Source of the DNA: Lycorma delicatula
Lineage: Eukaryota > Arthropoda > Insecta > Hemiptera > Fulgoridae
Reading direction: 5' to 3'
Length of the DNA stretch: 64,000 nt
NCBI RefSeq assembly: GCF_047948215.1
Contig: NC_134463.1
Coordinates: 99,538,657-99,602,656 of the forward strand
The notes below the pieces were generated by a model, which saw only the letters and a program-made list of their open reading frames with translations, ran no database searches and was not told the DNA's origin. Positions 46,452 to 57,649 of the stretch are shown one piece after another. How positions within the stretch are numbered: position 1 is the stretch's first letter; each line of letters starts with the position of its first letter. The position numbers were made by a program, and so were the translations under genes.

Positions 46452-46692
46452 CATCCTGATACCTTAGGGGAAGACACCCTCCAACCACCCCTCCGTACCT
46501 TGCCATGATTGGGTTTACCGGAGGTCATCTGTTAAACCTCGGCATATGAAATCTCTCAGTCGCCTCGGCCCAGGACGCCACAAGCGACATTTCCATCGGT
46601 GTACCGATTACTAAAAGTAGCAGAACACATCTCTAGTCTCAAGCAAGACTGAAAACTATAGTCGTCGAAGGAACTAAATCACCTACCTACCC
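46452..46692. mobile_element. 241-bp insert between 12-bp direct repeats
   Basis: The word TTTCTAGCAGAT occurs exactly at 46440-46451 and 46693-46704, bracketing 241 bp that is richer in G+C than its flanks. On the minus strand it ends GGGTGTCTTCCCCTAAGGTA followed by TCAGGATG. No tRNA box pair, TIR or coding frame was identified. A direct repeat of 12 bp fits retroposition, so a 5'-truncated LINE end or an unknown SINE is likely. Confidence 0.6.
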
Positions 46693-46734
46693 TTTCTAGC
46701 AGATTAACGAACAATAACATCGTGTGTTACTGTG

Positions 46735-47110
46735 AAATGCTTAGAAACAAAGTGAAGCCAGGAGTGTTAAAATAAAGCCCTGGATCTCAGTGTCAAGGCA
46801 TTATTCTGCTTCAAGAAAACGCCCGGCCTCACACAACTCAGCGAATTCGAGAACCCATGAGAAAATTGCATTGGAAAATACTATCACACCACTGTCTTGA
46901 CTTGGTCACATTGGATTTCTACTTGTTTAGTTCACTCAAAAAAGCGCTAGTGTGTTTAGAAGTTTAATGGCAATAATGATGTCAAAGAGGATGCCCTGAA
47001 TTGGTTCCGACATCACGACTAAGATTTCTTTGCAGATAAGGTAAGTCAGAAATGGCAAGTATATCAGTGTTGCTGGAGATTATGTTGAAAAGTGAAAAAA
47101 ACGTCTCATT
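46735..47110 (+). pseudogene. Mariner transposase C-terminal fragment
   Basis: Plus-strand frames give YCEMLRNKVKPGVLK, then ILLQENARPHTTQRIREPMR and KLHWKILSHHCLDLVTLDFY followed by LFSSLKKAL, then EDALNWFRHHD-like and DKCISVAGDYVEK-like words in other frames. This covers the second and third catalytic regions and the tail. The HDN Asp is replaced (QEN), and stops and frameshifts are frequent. The N-terminal two thirds and both TIRs are not recognisable. It belongs to a different mariner lineage from the copies at 41 and 54 kb. Confidence 0.8.
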
Positions 47111-47114
47111 GATT

Positions 47115-47815
47115 AAATAAACAGTTTTAGCTCCCGTTCAATCTTATTGAATGACAGAGTATTAATAAAAAGATCTTCTACTATTATTTTCCACAAATCA
47201 TTTCTTTGTCTATTAGTTGCTTTACACAGAGATAATAAACCAACTTTCTACGCGCTGTTGATTTTTTGTATAATTAAGAAAAGCATCATCAAATATCAAA
47301 GGTGAGAATTGCTGATTTTTATTAATGAGGCTGAACAATGCTAACCGGCGTTGAAAGTATAGAGAAAATATATAGATGAGTATCACTAAGCATTCTTTCA
47401 GTGTGTTTCTTCTTATACCGCAGAAACTACTAATTCGATCTGCATAGGAAACTTTAACGTGTAAAAATATATTTATAGAAAGATTTCTCTAAGAAAATTT
47501 TAAGGTGTTTAAATATTTTAATTAAGCACTAATAAATATAAAGTATTTTTTCCTTCGGGGTTTACGGACATCGATTCCTATGGTCTTAACCCTTTTCCTA
47601 AACAGAAAAAAGAACAAAAACTTTCCAAACCCGATAAAAATAAACTAGAAATTATTTAAATATCCTTAAAAATAAAAATATTAGAAACCTAAATATTATA
47701 AAACGCACGAAAAAGCAAAAAATAAAACAGTCCCCTTGGTTTATATAACTAACTTCTTTTTTTATCGCCTAGGTTTACCTTTTGGCCATTCTTATTTACT
47801 ACTTTTTTCCATCCT
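47115..47815. other. A+T-rich stretch, nothing recognised
   Basis: This could contain the 3' remains of the LINE whose first protein lies at 47820-48860 on the minus strand, but no reverse transcriptase or endonuclease words were found. Confidence 0.4.
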
Positions 47816-47819
47816 CCTT

Positions 47820-48860
47820 ACGGCCTCTACCTCTGAAGATTGATCTTAGACCTCAGGGATGGGATCTTCTTCTACTTCTGATACTACGAGTGCTGGGATG
47901 CTGTACGGGCAGTACTAAATGATCGCGGCTCAAGTGAAGCGGAAAATATTTTCATCAATTTTAGAATGGATGCAATCACCACTGAAATTTTTGAGGAGGC
48001 TGAAATGATCTCCTTCTCTTTTGGAGTCCTCTGTGTTTTCGGAGTTACATAGTTTACTGTTCAACAGTCTCTCTATCCCGAAATCATATTTGTCAGCATC
48101 TTTTCTGCAGTATATTTTTCCTTTCTTAACCATCTAATCGTGGGTCTCTCTATCCAGAACCTTCTCTATCTTCAGTTTGACCTGCATCACACCAGCCTCG
48201 GACTTATGATTTCTTGCCACACCTCACTTTATGAATGCTCAAAGGAGTATTTTTGGCATTTTCAGATTTCTCCTCAACATCTTAGGTACAATCTCCACTG
48301 GTAGCTGTGTCTTGGAAGGACTTAGTTCTTTTGGAAGAGAAGATTTCATTCTACTATCTATGATTCTTTCAATCATAGCTGCAAGAGAAGAGAGTAGTTT
48401 TCCAACGTTGACTTTTGACGATGAAGGGGTAGCAATTGCTTGTGAATAAGTCGACGTAGGTCGGGGTGTTCGGATGCTGACAATTTTTATTTCTTCAGGG
48501 TAGCTGACCTTTTGTAATGTTTTCACTTCCTGAATGCAGCTTTAATTTTAAAAACGGGCAGTTAATAGAATGGTAGTTGATAGAAACAGGGGGATCTTTA
48601 CACTGCTCGTTCTCATGACTTGCCTCACTACACAAGCAGATTTGCTATCTTTTGGATCTGAGGGCAGTATGTCCAAAACGTCAGTATTTGCTACTAATTG
48701 CTAGTATTTGAAACACCACACATTGGCTATGGTATAAAAGCTCGCACATCCAAACGATATACTTTAGCATGTACCTTCTCAGGCAAGTTGGTTTTATCGA
48801 ATATCAGCACATAAGAAGCGGAAGAAGGAACTTCACCATTCCTTGTCATAGTCAAACTTC
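47820..48860 (-). pseudogene. Jockey-like LINE ORF1 (gag) relic with zinc knuckles
   Basis: Minus-strand frames give KYIVWMCEL-type basic words, then a decayed zinc-knuckle region: KY then a stop then RFGHTALRSK, ICLCSEASHENEQC and DPPVSINYHSINCP. In jockey-like gag this is C-x2-C-QRFGHT-x4-C and C-x-C-G-x-x-H-x4-C; several Cys are lost. After it comes the linker frame (48239-48526) with RPTSTYSQAIATPSSS and LLSSLAAMIERIIDSRMKSS, typical of the region after the knuckles. Further frames down to about 47930 are acidic and lysine-rich without a clear family. The copy is heavily mutated. Confidence 0.7.
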
Positions 48861-48864
48861 AAAT

Positions 48865-50030
48865 ATATATATATATATATTAGAGATGGCCTCATGTCTA
48901 CATTGAAAACACTTGTTTTTCTATGTTTTATGTTGCATTTTACCCAGATATCGGTTAGTTTCCTGGAAATTAAAAATTTTCCTTTTAAACAATTTTTATA
49001 TGGCTTATTTTTATTTATTTATTATTTTAGTGGTATTTTAGCTACCTATTCACAAAGTTTTCTAATTTAAATCATTTACACGAGTTTGAAGTTTTGCAAT
49101 GCTACTGTTTTACTAAAATATTATTGCTAACCTACACACTGAGTAAATGGTATGAAATTCGAAAATTTTATACCCAAGTAGTCGTAGTTTGGGAATTTCG
49201 ATTAATCGTTCATAATTTGTAGAGTAAATACAATGAACAATACAACTGCCTACAAATGCAATTATTTTGAAGATAGGACTAATTATATATAATTTTAAAA
49301 TTCTTTTATACTGAGGCGTATGTTTACCTGTCTTATATAGTTTAAGTTATCTACGTTAAAAATTTGGCCACCGTGTTTAAAATTGGACAGGAGAGTGTTG
49401 ATTCATTATTAAAGATCGATAAAAGAGATAAATCTTTTTATTCGCTGTCTTTCTTTCGTACTCCAACCTTTCTCATTTTTTCTCTCTTTCTACCACTTTT
49501 ATTCTCTGTCCTTTCTCTTTTTTTATATTACGCATGAACGGTTGAATCATTCGATTAAGTTTGTTGACTAAAATGCTTTTCTCGTTCGGTTAAAACGGCA
49601 GCCAAAATCCAGTTGCCACCATGTCAATTCAGAAAGACCCAGTGAACAGCGTAACAGGAATACATTATACTATCTTTTAATATTTATCAATATAACTTTT
49701 AACTTGTTTCAGACATTAGAATGAATATTTTTATACATTATTCTTGGTGGTCTAACCGATCAGATTTAACCTTTACATTAATTCCATACAATAACATATT
49801 TCTGTCAAAACTTTACTAGCGATAAAGATTTAATAAGAATGTGATTTTTGTTATTTATTTTTTGCTATTACATTTACTTGTCTGTAATATTTTTGTTATA
49901 TTAGTATTTTTCTTATTATTATAATATCGTATTATTTATTCTAAATATATATATATATATATATATTCTAAATACAACTGATTTACGCCCAATTACAGTT
50001 ACTTTACCATTGATGAATTTTATTGTGTAT
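48865..50030. other. A+T-rich stretch with short (TA)n runs
   Basis: (TA)n runs lie at about 48862-48880 and 49946-49965. No gene or shared repeat was recognised. Confidence 0.5.
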
Positions 50031-50034
50031 AAAA

Positions 50035-50117
50035 AATTCCAAAGCCTGACCAGTATTTGAACGCAAAACCTTCCGGATGAAAGGAAAAACGCTATAATTT
50101 CTCGATGATAGCGGTAG
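50035..50117 (-). mobile_element. SINE-3 fragment, degraded
   Basis: The plus strand contains GCCTGACCAGTATTTGAACG and CCTTCCGGATGAAAGG followed by CGCTATAA, matching the minus-strand head of the SINE-3 copies at 50989 and 60893 (GCCTGGCCGGGATT, CCTCCGGATGAAAGGCC, CGCTACCA). Only the tRNA-related part remains. Confidence 0.6.
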
Positions 50118-50119
50118 TG

Positions 50120-50985
50120 TGGAAAGAAAACTGCTGGAAAATATTACATCAATTTTTACGTTTGATGTGATAAAAAAAGAAGTATGAATGGTTGAACGTT
50201 ATACAATTTTATATTTATTAGTTTCTAAATTTTAAGAATATTTTAAATGGCTACTAAATAAAGATAACATTTAACAAAAGTTATAAAAATAAATTTTTTT
50301 AAAAACGTTTGCTTTACAACATTAAAAACATTTATAACTTAAGACATTCTTTCATAATTTCAGTACTAACTTGATTATTTTACTTTAAGTACAATAAAAT
50401 CTAAAAAAGACTTAATTTCTACGAAATATTACGCTTAAAGATATGGTCAGTGAAATTAAGCCAATCATCTGTGATCTAGCATATGCAGTTCTATTGGAAA
50501 TATAACTGTATGGAAGAATTCAAATTATTAAGGGATCGTTCAAAAATACTGAATAAAATCGAGTTTTAAAATGATGAGCCATTAATGCACATGGTGCCTA
50601 TAATGATGGCCATTGATGCGAGTGCAAAGAAGTTACACACGAGCCTTCGCAATGTAGTAAACTTAAATGGCATTAATGGCCATTATAGAGAATTACATAT
50701 CTTATTTTTTCAACGGCTGAGAAAATATGGGATTATTTATTTTCAATCGATGATAGAATACATTGTTTAGTAAAATGTTTTTAAATCTTTAAAACATTTT
50801 ATTTAAAGAATATATTTCTGTGTCGATAGGTTATTATTCATAAGTTCTGCCTTTTCTTTAATATCGATCCGTGTTGAAGACATTTCTTCCTCAGAATCCG
50901 ACGTAATTAACAAAAGGATAAACAGTGTAATATAGAAACTTAGTTACATATTGATGTACTTTCAAATTAACTTTTGCTCCTTAAT
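50120..50985. other. A+T-rich stretch, nothing recognised
   Basis: No gene or shared repeat recognised. A 61-codon frame at 50585-50770 has no resemblance to a known family. Confidence 0.5.
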
Positions 50986-50988
50986 TAC

Positions 50989-51163
50989 TTTTTTTTTTAG
51001 CATCCGCGATCAACGTTAGGTATTGGTTCAGAGGATGAGATGAAATGACAATTTGGTAGCGTGTGAAAATTCCATGCCTGGCCGACCGGGATTCGAACCC
51101 GCGACCTTCAGAAGAAAGGCCGAGACGATACCACACGCACCATGGAGTCGGTCTGCTTGTTAA
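50989..51163 (-). mobile_element. SINE-3 copy (tRNA-headed)
   Basis: On the minus strand a tRNA-like head is followed by a short body and an A-rich end (T run at 50991-50998 on the plus strand). The B box is the reverse complement of GGATTCGAACC (51089-51099), a perfect match to the consensus; the A-box region is CCATGGTGCGTGTGGTATCG. The tail block shared with the 60.9-kb copy is TTCAGAGGATGAGATGAA and CAACGTTAGGTATTG on the plus strand. Confidence 0.85.
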
Positions 51164-51164
51164 C

Positions 51165-52190
51165 TACTAAATTGGATTAAAATGAAAGTAAAAGTGCAGC
51201 TGATATATTAAAAAATACCCGCTTCTGACCGGTCAGTGGTTGAAAAGAGTAGGCTTTTGATTGGTTGAACACCTTATCATAAGGAAAATCTGTTTCATAA
51301 TGATCCTCGTTATGATACAGGTTCCAACCGCGTAACTAAATACTGCCGTAGAAAAACATATTTTCGTTAAGGAATGAACTTTTTTTAAATTGATGTATGT
51401 GACGAATAAATACTTTATTATTATTATTATTATTATTAGTAAATTATATTTATATTTTGATTATTTGTATTCCATAAAATATATAGGACCATGTTTCAAC
51501 AACTGCAGCAACCAGTACAGTTCCTTAAACTTAATATTTCTTGTTTTCTTTTTAAAATATGATCAAATGTTTTTATTTTTTCGAGGGTTCTTTGAAAATT
51601 ATTCTTTATAAAAAAAAAGATTTTCAATTCGATCAATATGCAATTTTCTTTTAAGTCGATTAGAGTTTTAATTTTCGATAATTAATCGGTGTTAATAATT
51701 ACTTTTTCTTAATTTTATATTTTCACTATTACTTAAGTGAAATATCACTTAAACGACATTGTATTTGCAAACATAAACAATAATTCTTTTGCACCAATTC
51801 TACCGTAGTTGATGACCTATAATTTTTTTTTTTCAAATTATTTATTGTGTTAATTTAAAATTTATTTTTTGGGGTTTTCTTTATATACGATTATTTTATT
51901 CGATTAATACTAGTCAAAAGAGTACGAAATTTTGAAAAAGTCAAAATATAACGATTTATTTAACGCAAAATTAAAAGATAAATAACATTTTTGGCCATCA
52001 TATCACTGTATATCAATTCAAATACTGTAATTATATTTTGTATTATATAAAAGAAGTTTTTAATTTTTAACAGTTGTTTTAGTATGCCATATCCTGAAAA
52101 ACCGTTTTTTTGTTTTTAAATTATACAATTTTACAAATTAAAGTTCAAAATAATTTCGGTACGGGATTATCTCAATTAATTAAATAACGA
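51165..52190. other. A+T-rich stretch with an (ATT)n run
   Basis: (ATT)n at about 51416-51438. No gene or shared repeat recognised. Confidence 0.5.
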
Positions 52191-52205
52191 ATAATTTTAT
52201 TTATC

Positions 52206-52470
52206 ATCTTTTCTTTTTCCTGTTTAGCCTCCGGTAAGTACCGTTCAGGTAATAATACTTCAGAGGATGAATAAGGATGATATGTATGAGTGTAAATGAA
52301 GGGTAGTCTTGTACATTCTCAATTCCACCATTCCCACCGGTATCCACGATCTATAATTCAAATCCGTGTAAAAATAACTGGCGTTACTGGGATTTGAAAG
52401 CTGGAACTCTCGACTTCCAAATCAGTTGATTTGGGAAGACGCGTTCACCACTACACCAACCCGGTGGGTT
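52206..52470 (-). mobile_element. SINE-1 with 13-bp target duplication, minus strand
   Basis: On the minus strand it begins AACCCACCGGGTTGGTGTAG and ends ACCGGAGGCTAAACAGG with an A/G tail. The middle part lacks the GGTGGTTGGGTTTCAATTAA block, an internal deletion of about 30 bp. Perfect 13-bp direct repeats AATTTTATTTATC flank it (52193-52205 and 52471-52483). Confidence 0.93.
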
Positions 52471-52603
52471 AATTTTATTTATCTACAAATATTCAAAAAC
52501 TCGCTGGCGGGAAACTAATTCAAAATTTTGTAAAAATATATATTTTTTGTTTGGTCTTCTTCAACGATTAGTATTACATTTTTATAGCGTAATGAAAATT
52601 AAA

Positions 52604-52680
52604 CTACTGGTCTCCGTTGCAGAGTGGTAGCGTATCATCCATTCATCCGGAGGTCCCGATCAGGCGTCTCCTTTTTCATA
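52604..52680 (+). mobile_element. SINE-3 head fragment, plus strand
   Basis: The segment GGTCTCCGTTGCAGAGTGGT followed by AGCGTATCATCCATTCATCC and GGAGGTCCCGATCAGG matches the tRNA-like head of SINE-3 (CTCCGTGGCGCGAGTGGTAG and CATCCGGAGGTCCCGGG). The body diverges after it. A 122-codon frame starting here at 52617 is partly SINE sequence and is not regarded as a gene. Confidence 0.65.
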
Positions 52681-52689
52681 CGCTACAAA

Positions 52690-53115
52690 ATTTTCATTTC
52701 AAGTATTATTCCCGTATACAAGCTTCGACCTTACATAGTGAATTAATCACGCAAAAAACAATTTTTTTGCATATAAGAAAACTACTGACGTCACTCTGTT
52801 TAAAAGTATTCACTAGAAAGATTAAGATTAGTTTGCCAGGCAAAAATAATAAAAATAGGTATTTTTACCACTTTCCAAAACGGGTTATTTTTCCGTTGAT
52901 TAGAAATCATATCAATATTACTTTCCATTCTGTTTCTTATTTCATCAAAGCACAGCTATCTCGTCTTAGTGATTTCAATGAATAGATTTCTCATACGGCA
53001 GCGGCTTTTTTGCAGGCATATTCATATTTTAAATAGCACTAAAAAATATAAAATACACATTCAAAAAATAAAACCTCTTTTTAAAGAAACCCCATTAAAA
53101 AGTAAAGAATATATA
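52690..53115. other. Unclassified stretch
   Basis: No shared repeat recognised; the open frame crossing 52617-52985 has no recognisable domain. Confidence 0.4.
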
Positions 53116-53119
53116 TGTT

Positions 53120-54365
53120 AAGGCAAATTTGATTATCAGGTGGCCGCATCGTGCACATTGAGCCGTGGGCGGAGAGGAAGTTTGGCGAACTGGGATTCTG
53201 GCTGACACAATTCCTGACCGGCCATGGGGTTTTTCGTTCGTACCTGTGTAGACGAAGTAGAGCTGAAGACTCCTTCTGCTCCTACTGTCGGGAGTTAGAC
53301 ACACCGGAACACGTGATATTCCAGGGCCCACGGTGGGACGAGGAACGCCGCGACTGTACTGCCGTAACTGGGCATCTCGAGGTGGGGACCATCGTTGGAA
53401 CGATGTTACGCAGTACGATGGAGTCCGACACTGCGACGAGGTTTGTGTCAGGAATACTGCAAATGAAATATCGCGAAGCGAGGGGGTGAGGGACAGTTAC
53501 GTACGGATCTGCCGTTCGCCCGTGCTTGCACGGGTGGACGGTGGTGATGAAGTGCGAGGACTCTCGAGCCTCTGAACTAAAAGACTGAGTCCCGGCGGGG
53601 CCGTCCCTCCGGGGGTGTCCCCGTTAGAGGCGAAGTATAAAGGACCAAGTCACGGTTGCTGGGTGATGGTGGCCGGGAACGGTTTAGCCGGGCCTGGCAT
53701 TTCCCTCGTCTGGCGACTAGAGGCAAAGGCACCTCCCGGAACCGTGTTCTTGATTTATTTGGGGTCTGGTTCAGGGTGGTAGGGTGGGGAGGAAATAGGG
53801 TGCCACCGTATCTCGGCAACCGCTCGTCCGATTACCACGATTCAAACGGCTATGCAGCATCAGGTCAAGCGCTAAGTGTTTAGCACATCGGGTACTCTTG
53901 ATCGACCGGATGTTGGTTATCCGGAAATTAAATCGTTTTGATTGCACTCGCCCACCGTAAAACGTACCGATCCAATCTTTTGCTAAATACGGTCAAACCT
54001 GTGCTCTAGCGCAGCTGTAAACTATAAATTTACGAAGATTAAAAAATATATAAAAAAGGGCTTGCTATTAAATGCTCTAAAAAGTATAAAATAAAAAATA
54101 CGTAAAAAAAATTTAAAACACCACTCTTATTAAACGCACTAAAAGGTAAAAAAATAATTTCAGGATGGTATATCAGAATGGATTTGAAAACAAGCTTTGA
54201 TGGTGATACGTAAGATTATCAAAAGTCACAGCTTCAAATTAAATATTAGATGGTTTTTTCTCATTTTTTCTTATGCGTGATGAATGTCATAAATTCATTT
54301 CTAGAGTTAAATTTCTAATTTACCTTTCGTGACATCAATTTTCATCATTCAAAAAAAAAAAAAAA
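53120..54365 (+). mobile_element. 5'-truncated R1-like LINE with 3' UTR and poly(A)
   Basis: The element starts inside the C-terminal coding part, continues through a GC-rich 3' UTR (GTCCCGGCGGGGCCGTCC at 53590-53607, later GTTATCCGGAAATTAAATCG) and ends at a 15-nt A run (54351-54365). The 3' UTR recurs at 10690-11862, which proves it belongs to a dispersed family. The flanks share only a weak AATATATA word, so a target duplication is uncertain. The GC-rich coding part stands out from the flanks and shows little decay. Confidence 0.85.
53151..53489 (+). pseudogene. R1-like LINE ORF2, C-terminal zinc-finger end
   Basis: An open frame of about 112 codons reads ELGFWLTQFLTGHGVFRSYL, then CRRSRAEDSFCSYCRELDTP and EHVIFQGPRWDEERRD, then a C-terminal tail that ends at a TGA at 53487. 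The order FLTGHG-x-F-x-x-YL, C-x2-C-x7-H-x4-C is that of the R1/TRAS/Waldo-type ORF2 C-terminus; the last Cys is Gly here. The ATG at 53151 is only the first Met of the remnant. The reverse transcriptase and endonuclease are missing, so it is a 5'-truncated copy, expected of dead-on-arrival LINE insertions. Confidence 0.85.
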
Positions 54366-54369
54366 TATA

Positions 54370-54545
54370 TAATACAAGAGGTAATCAATTTTGGACACCT
54401 AATAATCCCATTACGAGATACCGCACGCCAGGGCAATCGGCCCGGAGAGCCTAACTGCGGAGGCGTGCCCTAGGCACGTCTTGCAGCTAGTATTTATTAA
54501 ATTCTCCAATATTGGAAGCGATTAATCAAATTTACCGTAGCGTAT
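54370..54545. other. Short GC pocket between LINE and mariner
   Basis: Between the LINE poly(A) and the mariner a pocket at 54420-54490 is G+C-rich and contains an imperfect inverted repeat (CACGCCAGGGCA against TGCCCTAGGCACG). It matches nothing else in the window. Confidence 0.4.
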
Positions 54546-54546
54546 A

Positions 54547-55891
54547 CGAGGGATATCTCTAAAGCAAAGACCTCTGAGAAATTTTTCTCCATACGGTTGA
54601 CGAACCTGTTTCGTTCATGGACATGCTAGTAATGTACACACTGCATTGTTGTCTGTATGTTGTAACGTTATAGTATCTTTGATTACCTGCGAGTTATTTC
54701 ATTTTAAATGAACAGGAAAATCGATGTGGCCACCGACTTTGAAATACTTGGAGTCATACGTTTTTTAAACCGTCAAAACTATAAGTCGGCTGAAATTCAA
54801 AGGCTGTTGGTTGCTGTGTACGGTGATAATGTAATGAATGAGACTTCCGAAAATGGTGTAGAAAGTTTAGGAATTACAGAATGAATGTGCATGATTAAGA
54901 ACGTTCGGGGAGGCCTCGATAAATAATCACCGAGGTCTTGCTGAAACGCGTCGATGATGAAATCAGAAAAGGTCGTAGTCAACTATTTCCGACCTGGCCC
55001 CTCTTTTTCCTGATGTTTCGAGAGCTGTTATCGGTCGCATTGTTCGTGACCACTCAGGCTTCAGAAAGGTTTGTGCGTCGGGCGCCGCACGTCTTAACGG
55101 AATGTAACAAAAAAATCCGAACGGGATCTGCTTTGGAAATTTTGATGCGCTACACAGATAAAGGTGATGAGTTCCTTAATTCAACTGTTATCGGCGATGA
55201 AACATGGATTTCGTATTACACGTCAGAGAGAAAACGGCAGTCAAGTGAATGGCGTCATCCTCAATCACCGACTAGACCGAAAAAGGTCAAGCCACATTTG
55301 GATGCAAACTGATGGCCACAGTCTTTTGCGATCGGTTCAGCATACTGCTGATTGATTTTATGACACGTGGAACGACTATAAATACAGAAGCCTACTGCAA
55401 AAGTCTACGTAAGTTACGGCTCGCCATTCAAAATCGGCGACTTGGGCGGGTGACCGGCACCGTCGTCCTGCTGCACGATAATGCACTTTCACATGTTGCT
55501 GGTTCGACACGTAATTTACTGAGAACATTTGGATATATAATTTTTTGATCACCCACCATATAGTTCGGAGTTAGCTCCTTCTGATCACCATTTGCTCGGG
55601 AAATTGAAAGAATTTTTTAGCAGTAAGCAATTCCCGTTTGTCTATAACTTAAAAATGTTTTTAATCAGTGGCTAAATTGACTGGCGGCAGAAGAATACGA
55701 CGGGGGAATATTGAAGCTGGTGTATCGTTACGATAATTGTCTTAATTCATGTGGCGATTATATAGAGAAGCAGTATAAGGTATGTAGTTAGAAATAAATA
55801 AAATGTATAAAGAGAAATGAAAAAATAATTATAAAGTTTTCAAAATAAATTTTTTTATGGTGAACGTCTTTATTTTAGAGATAACTTATCG
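54547..55891 (+). mobile_element. Mariner element, about 1345 bp, decayed
   Basis: The left end CGAGGGATATCTCTAAAGCA followed by AAGAC and the inverted right end CGATAAGTTATCTCTAAAAT followed by AAAGAC form recognisable but diverged TIRs. TA flanks both sides (54545-54546 and 55892-55893). Between them lies a degraded transposase gene of full length. TIR divergence and the many lesions make it older than the mariner at 41 kb. Confidence 0.85.
54708..55790 (+). pseudogene. Mariner transposase, multiply broken
   Basis: The first Met at 54708 gives MNRKIDVATDFEILGVIRFL and SAEIQRLLVAVYGDNVMNET, the first helix-turn-helix of a mariner transposase, before a stop at about 54882. Later blocks are KVCASGAARLNG-like, then TVIGDETWISYYTSERKRQS with the first catalytic Asp codon at 55196, LLHDNALSHVAGSTRNLL with the second at 55477, and PPYSSELAPSDHHLLGKLKE with the third at 55583. 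The spacing of 106 nt between the last two equals 34 residues plus one extra base, so one insertion accounts for the shift near 55545. The C-terminal words RYDNCLNSCGDYIEKQYKVC close the gene near 55790. It is a DD34D mariner, dead. Confidence 0.9.
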
Positions 55892-55894
55892 TAT

Positions 55895-57090
55895 ATTTTA
55901 AAAAGTTTTTTTTTATTTCAGCTTTTTGAAGGCGACGCGAATTAATGATTTGTAAATTTTTGTTTAATTTCTTGACCGGTTTTTTGTAGTACGTTTCATA
56001 TAAAATATATGTGTATAAATACATTCATATGTACGCACATATTTTCATTTATTTATGTCGTATGAAAATTGATTTACGGAGTATATTTTTAAAAATAGTA
56101 TTAAATTATCATAATATAATTTCTTATTGTATTAAATTGAGGATTATTAATGTTAGTTATCCCAAACCTCTGCACTATTAGTAGTATAATATAAAGTAAT
56201 AATACAAAAAAAAGAAAAAGAAACTGTAGACCGTGTTTAACTATATAACCTAACATTAGAAGACTTGTATGAAGTTAAAATCACTGACAAATGTATCTAA
56301 TCATTCTGTCGATCATCTACGCGTCCCACCCTTTGCTTAGTACGTAGGCCTACATTCAAACGAGACAAGCTCCATTGTTTATAGCCAACTTAAAACACGA
56401 TTGTGATTTAAAGTACTGATAGATCAAGTTTAAAATAAAAAAATATATATACATACGTAACCTGTATTAAAACAAATAGAATTTAACATTGTATTAAAGT
56501 AATCTACAGTATTAACTCGTACGTTGCAAAGAAGCATATTTTTCCGTTATTGAAAGGAAAAAAACACAGTATTCTCAGGAGGATATATTTGTAATAATTT
56601 TATTTTAGTTAAGTCTAACATGACGCAGTTAAAATGGATTCAACGGTTTTTTTTTAAAATGATGTATTTATTTGAAAGTATCTCATTGCGTATAATTGCT
56701 GAGATCAGGATGATATATTGTTTTTAATTTTTTTTTGTACTGTCAGTCTTACCGACGACCTTTATGTCATCAAATGTTTCGATGGGGGAGTAAATTATTT
56801 TTTAGAATTACAGAATTAGAATATTTTATGCTGTTTTTTTTAATATTTGACTTGTGTTTTAGAGGTTATAATAAATTCACATAATTTATTCATGTCGGAT
56901 GAAAATATTGGTTTCTGTAACTAAATAAACAGTGTTAAACGGCCTGACGTGAAGCAAAAGACACCTGTGAATTATATGTATATATATTGGTATGTGAATG
57001 TTCACAACCCCTATAATTCATAACTCATATCCCATAACTGTAGTAACCACAGATTGCTTCTTTTACACAATATCTTCTTTTTAATTTATT
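55895..57090. other. A+T-rich stretch, nothing recognised
   Basis: No gene or shared repeat recognised. Confidence 0.5.
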
Positions 57091-57096
57091 TATCGT

Positions 57097-57648
57097 AAAA
57101 ATTAGTTTACAATCAGAGGTTCATAATTATTAATAAATCAATATATTTAATTTAAAAAAAAAAAGAAAAAGGAGATGAAGTCTTATTCGAACCGTACCTA
57201 CACCTATCTGCTACCTCTTTTATGATCCAATTATTATATTAATTAAAATTTTATTTGGCTATAACTCTGGAACCAATGAAAATAAGTACCGCTTATAATA
57301 CATGGTTGAAAAGATTTCAATGAGGGCTTATGACTGCAATTAAGAAAAAGTCCAAAATCCAATTTTTTGGGACTTTGGGCGTTTTTGCACACTTTTGTTT
57401 CAGTCGATTGCAATCAAAAGGGGAGGTGCACAACTGGATCTTACAACAGTTCTAAATCCAAAATTTCAACATCCTACGGCTAATCGTTTTTTGAGTTATG
57501 CGATATACATACATACGTACGCACAGACGTCACACCGAAACTAGGCAAAATGGATTCAGGGTGGTCAAAATGGATATTTTCGATGAAATCTGAAAACCGA
57601 AATTTTTTACGATCACAATACTTCCTTTACTTCGTACAAGGAAGTAGA
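57097..57648 (+). repeat. Hairpin-ended interspersed repeat, copy d
   Basis: It starts within the family at TTTACAATCAGAGGTTCATA and runs to the terminal hairpin ACTTCCTT (57620-57627) and AAGGAAGT (57638-57645). Shared blocks include ATAAATCAATATATTTAATT, ATTCGAACCG, TTGGGACTTTGGGC, ACAACTGGATCTTACAACAG, TTTCAACATCCTACGGCTAA and GCACAGACGTCAC. The 5' part is missing relative to copies a-c. Confidence 0.85.
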
Positions 57649-57649
57649 A

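Noticed and set aside
49610..49680. A strong start-codon context, GTTGCCACCATGTC
   Set aside because: The frame that follows stops after 19 codons and has no resemblance to a known protein.
52617..52985. A 122-codon plus-strand frame as a gene
   Set aside because: Its start lies in a SINE head, it has no recognisable domain and its composition is that of the A+T-rich background.
57620..57648. A definite Helitron 3' end
   Set aside because: The hairpin is suggestive, but the CTRR end, the TC start and AT-site insertion were not seen.
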